NCBI GenBank assembly: GCA_019359125.1
Contig: JAHHHY010000008.1
Span: 1-64,000 of the forward strand
From: Pleurocapsa minor GSE-CHR-MK 17-07R
GTDB lineage: Bacteria; Chloroflexota; Anaerolineae; Aggregatilineales; Phototrophicaceae
Reading direction: 5' to 3'
DNA: 64,000 nucleotides
Shown here piece after piece: positions 63,058 to 64,000 of the stretch. Position numbers and translations under genes: made by a program. Position 1 is the stretch's first letter, and every line of letters begins with the position of its first letter. The notes under the pieces were generated by a model. The model ran no database searches and had not been told where the DNA came from. It worked only from the letters and a program-made list of their open reading frames with translations.

Positions 63058-63485
63058 CGTGTCGACCTGCTGACCTGCGGGACGGCCTGCTGCATGATGA
63101 CCGGCGCAGGGGCCGAGAGCTGCTGCGGCGCGGGCGGCTGAATCACGGCCTGCGACGACTGTGGTGCGCTGGGTGCCGCTGGCGCGCTCACGATCGGCTG
63201 GCTGGCGGCCGAGGCCTGGCCGGACTGGCGCAGGATAATGATGCTGGGCGCGGCCTGTTGAATCGTCAGCGCGGGCGCCTGCTGTGCGACCGTGGCCGGG
63301 GCGGATGTGCCGTCAGCCAGCGGGACAAGGGTGATCGCTTCAGGAGCGGGTGTCTGGGTGAGTTCAAGGATCTGGCGTGCGTCCAGCATGGCGAGATTCT
63401 GGGCGCCAAAGACAGTCGCGATGGTGGTGGTCGTCACCAGGGCGCTTCGTATCAGCAGTTTGCGGGCGCGGTCTGTATTTGCCAT
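63054..63485 (-). CDS. Small exported Ala/Pro/Gln-rich protein, first gene of the redox operon
   Basis: 143 residues, no family recognised. A basic N-terminus and hydrophobic segment (RKLLIRSALVTTTTIATVFGA, about 8-30) lead to a low-complexity Pro/Ala/Gln/Ser tail (PVIMQQAVPQVSRSTR) that is probably disordered. It may be a membrane-tethered spacer or a scaffold. It is coupled to apbE by a four-base overlap. A CTTAAAT direct-repeat box lies 86 bases upstream of its start. Confidence 0.78.
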   Translation of the reverse strand: MANTDRARKLLIRSALVTTTTIATVFGAQNLAMLDARQILELTQTPAPEAITLVPLADGTSAPATVAQQAPALTIQQAAPSIIILRQSGQASAASQPIVSAPAAPSAPQSSQAVIQPPAPQQLSAPAPVIMQQAVPQVSRSTR

Positions 63486-63570
63486 TTTGGAGTTCTCCGG
63501 TTCGTCGTTGGTGCTGATTTCACCTTACGCCTTTCCCGGCCAGTCTGTTTAAACGCCGCCTCAACGTCAC

Positions 63571-63588
63571 CTTAAATCCGGCTTAAAT
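63571..63588. promoter_or_regulatory. Direct-repeat box upstream of the redox operon
   Basis: CTTAAAT-CCGG-CTTAAAT, period 11, one base different from 57526-57543. Relative to its gene the box is inverted compared with the first copy, so its position as an activator site is less certain. Confidence 0.65.
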
Positions 63589-63599
63589 CACCTGCCGAC

Positions 63600-63638
63600 A
63601 AAAAGGCGAGAGGCAGGCTGGTGGGCGCTGCCTCTCGC
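63600..63638 (-). terminator. Intrinsic terminator of ppdK
   Basis: Stem GCGAGAGGCAG/CTGCCTCTCGC (63606-63616 with 63628-63638). Read on the minus strand, TTTTT follows (A5 at 63600-63604). Confidence 0.9.
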
Positions 63639-63690
63639 TGGATGAGATGGGTGTCAGGCCAGCCTGGTCAGCCGGCCTGTGCCTTTAGCC

Positions 63691-64000
63691 TTACGGCTTC
63701 TTCTCGAGGGCGGCGTGGGCGGCAGCCAGGCGCGCCACCGGCACGCGGAACGGCGAGCAGCTCACGTAGTCCAGGCCCGCATGATGGCAGAAACGGATGC
63801 TCTTGGGGTCGCCGCCATGCTCGCCGCAGATGCCCACTTCCAGATTCGGGCGCGTCTTGCGGCCCTTCAGCACGGCTGTTTCGATCAGGCTGCCGACACC
63901 CTTTTCGTCCAGCACCTGGAACGGATTTTCGGGCAGGAAACCATGCTCGACATAGTGCAGCAGGAACTTGCCTTCGGCGTCGTCACGGCTGATGCCGAAC
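63691..64000 (-). CDS. ppdK: Pyruvate, phosphate dikinase (C-terminal part, cut by window edge)
   Basis: Only the last 102 codons lie in the window; the gene continues beyond 64000. The reading frame gives [13 protein letters not shown], then [24 protein letters not shown], then [20 protein letters not shown] and [19 protein letters not shown]. This is the C-terminal pyruvate-binding barrel of PPDK, including the catalytic-site Cys in [11 protein letters not shown]. It interconverts pyruvate + ATP + Pi and phosphoenolpyruvate + AMP + PPi. A terminator follows at 63600-63638. Confidence 0.93.
   Translation of the reverse strand, partial: FGISRDDAEGKFLLHYVEHGFLPENPFQVLDEKGVGSLIETAVLKGRKTRPNLEVGICGEHGGDPKSIRFCHHAGLDYVSCSPFRVPVARLAAAHAALEKKP

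Overview
The window looks like a stretch of chromosome from a GC-rich, free-living bacterium. My best guess is a member of the Chloroflexota (Anaerolineae-like). The grounds are a stand-alone KaiC-KaiB-KaiB-histidine kinase operon, large PASTA-less Ser/Thr kinases, many secreted WD-type propellers, BioY-type biotin uptake and two-component systems of mixed families. This is inference from gene content; there is no rRNA or marker phylogeny here. I found no rRNA, tRNA, CRISPR array, insertion sequence or phage gene.

Layout. 0.2-8.5 kb: a small basic DNA-binding-like protein, a GNAT acetyltransferase, a secreted six-repeat protein, a Gfo/Idh/MocA oxidoreductase, a VapBC-type toxin-antitoxin pair, a secreted serine hydrolase, a degenerate SDR and an ArsR-SRPBCC fusion regulator with two matching operators. 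8.9-13.8 kb: a tightly coupled kaiC-kaiB-kaiB-PAS histidine kinase operon, followed by a convergent membrane Ser/Thr kinase. 15.8-21 kb: housekeeping genes (YjjX NTPase, CbpA-type J protein, exonuclease VII xseA/xseB, BioY). 21-30.4 kb: two paralogous membrane-anchored proteins, a fucose-isomerase-like enzyme, an MFS transporter, a Cys-tailed flavoprotein divergent from arsR with twin operators, a GNAT, and a cNMP-binding/PH-domain membrane protein. 30.6-34.6 kb: a phnD-phnC-phnE-type ABC operon whose permease is unusually long. 35.6-52.3 kb: an accessory region with a family of secreted propeller proteins built from a constant signal peptide, a divergent body and a nearly identical C-terminal module. 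Its gaps hold a TetR/amine-oxidase pair, a phosphatase, an orphan ABC ATPase, two small membrane proteins, a NarL-type two-component system, and the scar of a deleted locus. 53.4-57.5 kb: an iron/polyamine-type ABC importer. 57.6-63.5 kb: an OmpR-type two-component system facing a heme/flavin redox operon (ferric-reductase-like, heme-binding, SH3 protein, ApbE). Both ends of this block carry the same 11-bp-spaced direct repeat. The window ends inside ppdK.

Cross-cutting patterns. Nearly every cleavable signal peptide has glutamine at the predicted +1 position, which resembles the Q-rule described for Bacteroidetes. Both ArsR-family regulators have their operator sitting in the -35/-10 spacer. 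Three operons have a strong hairpin directly after the gene for an exported protein, which would let that gene be expressed above the downstream membrane genes. The strongest candidates for something new are the Kai operon with its kinase, the modular propeller family with its recombination traces, and the two-component/flavin-heme regulon.
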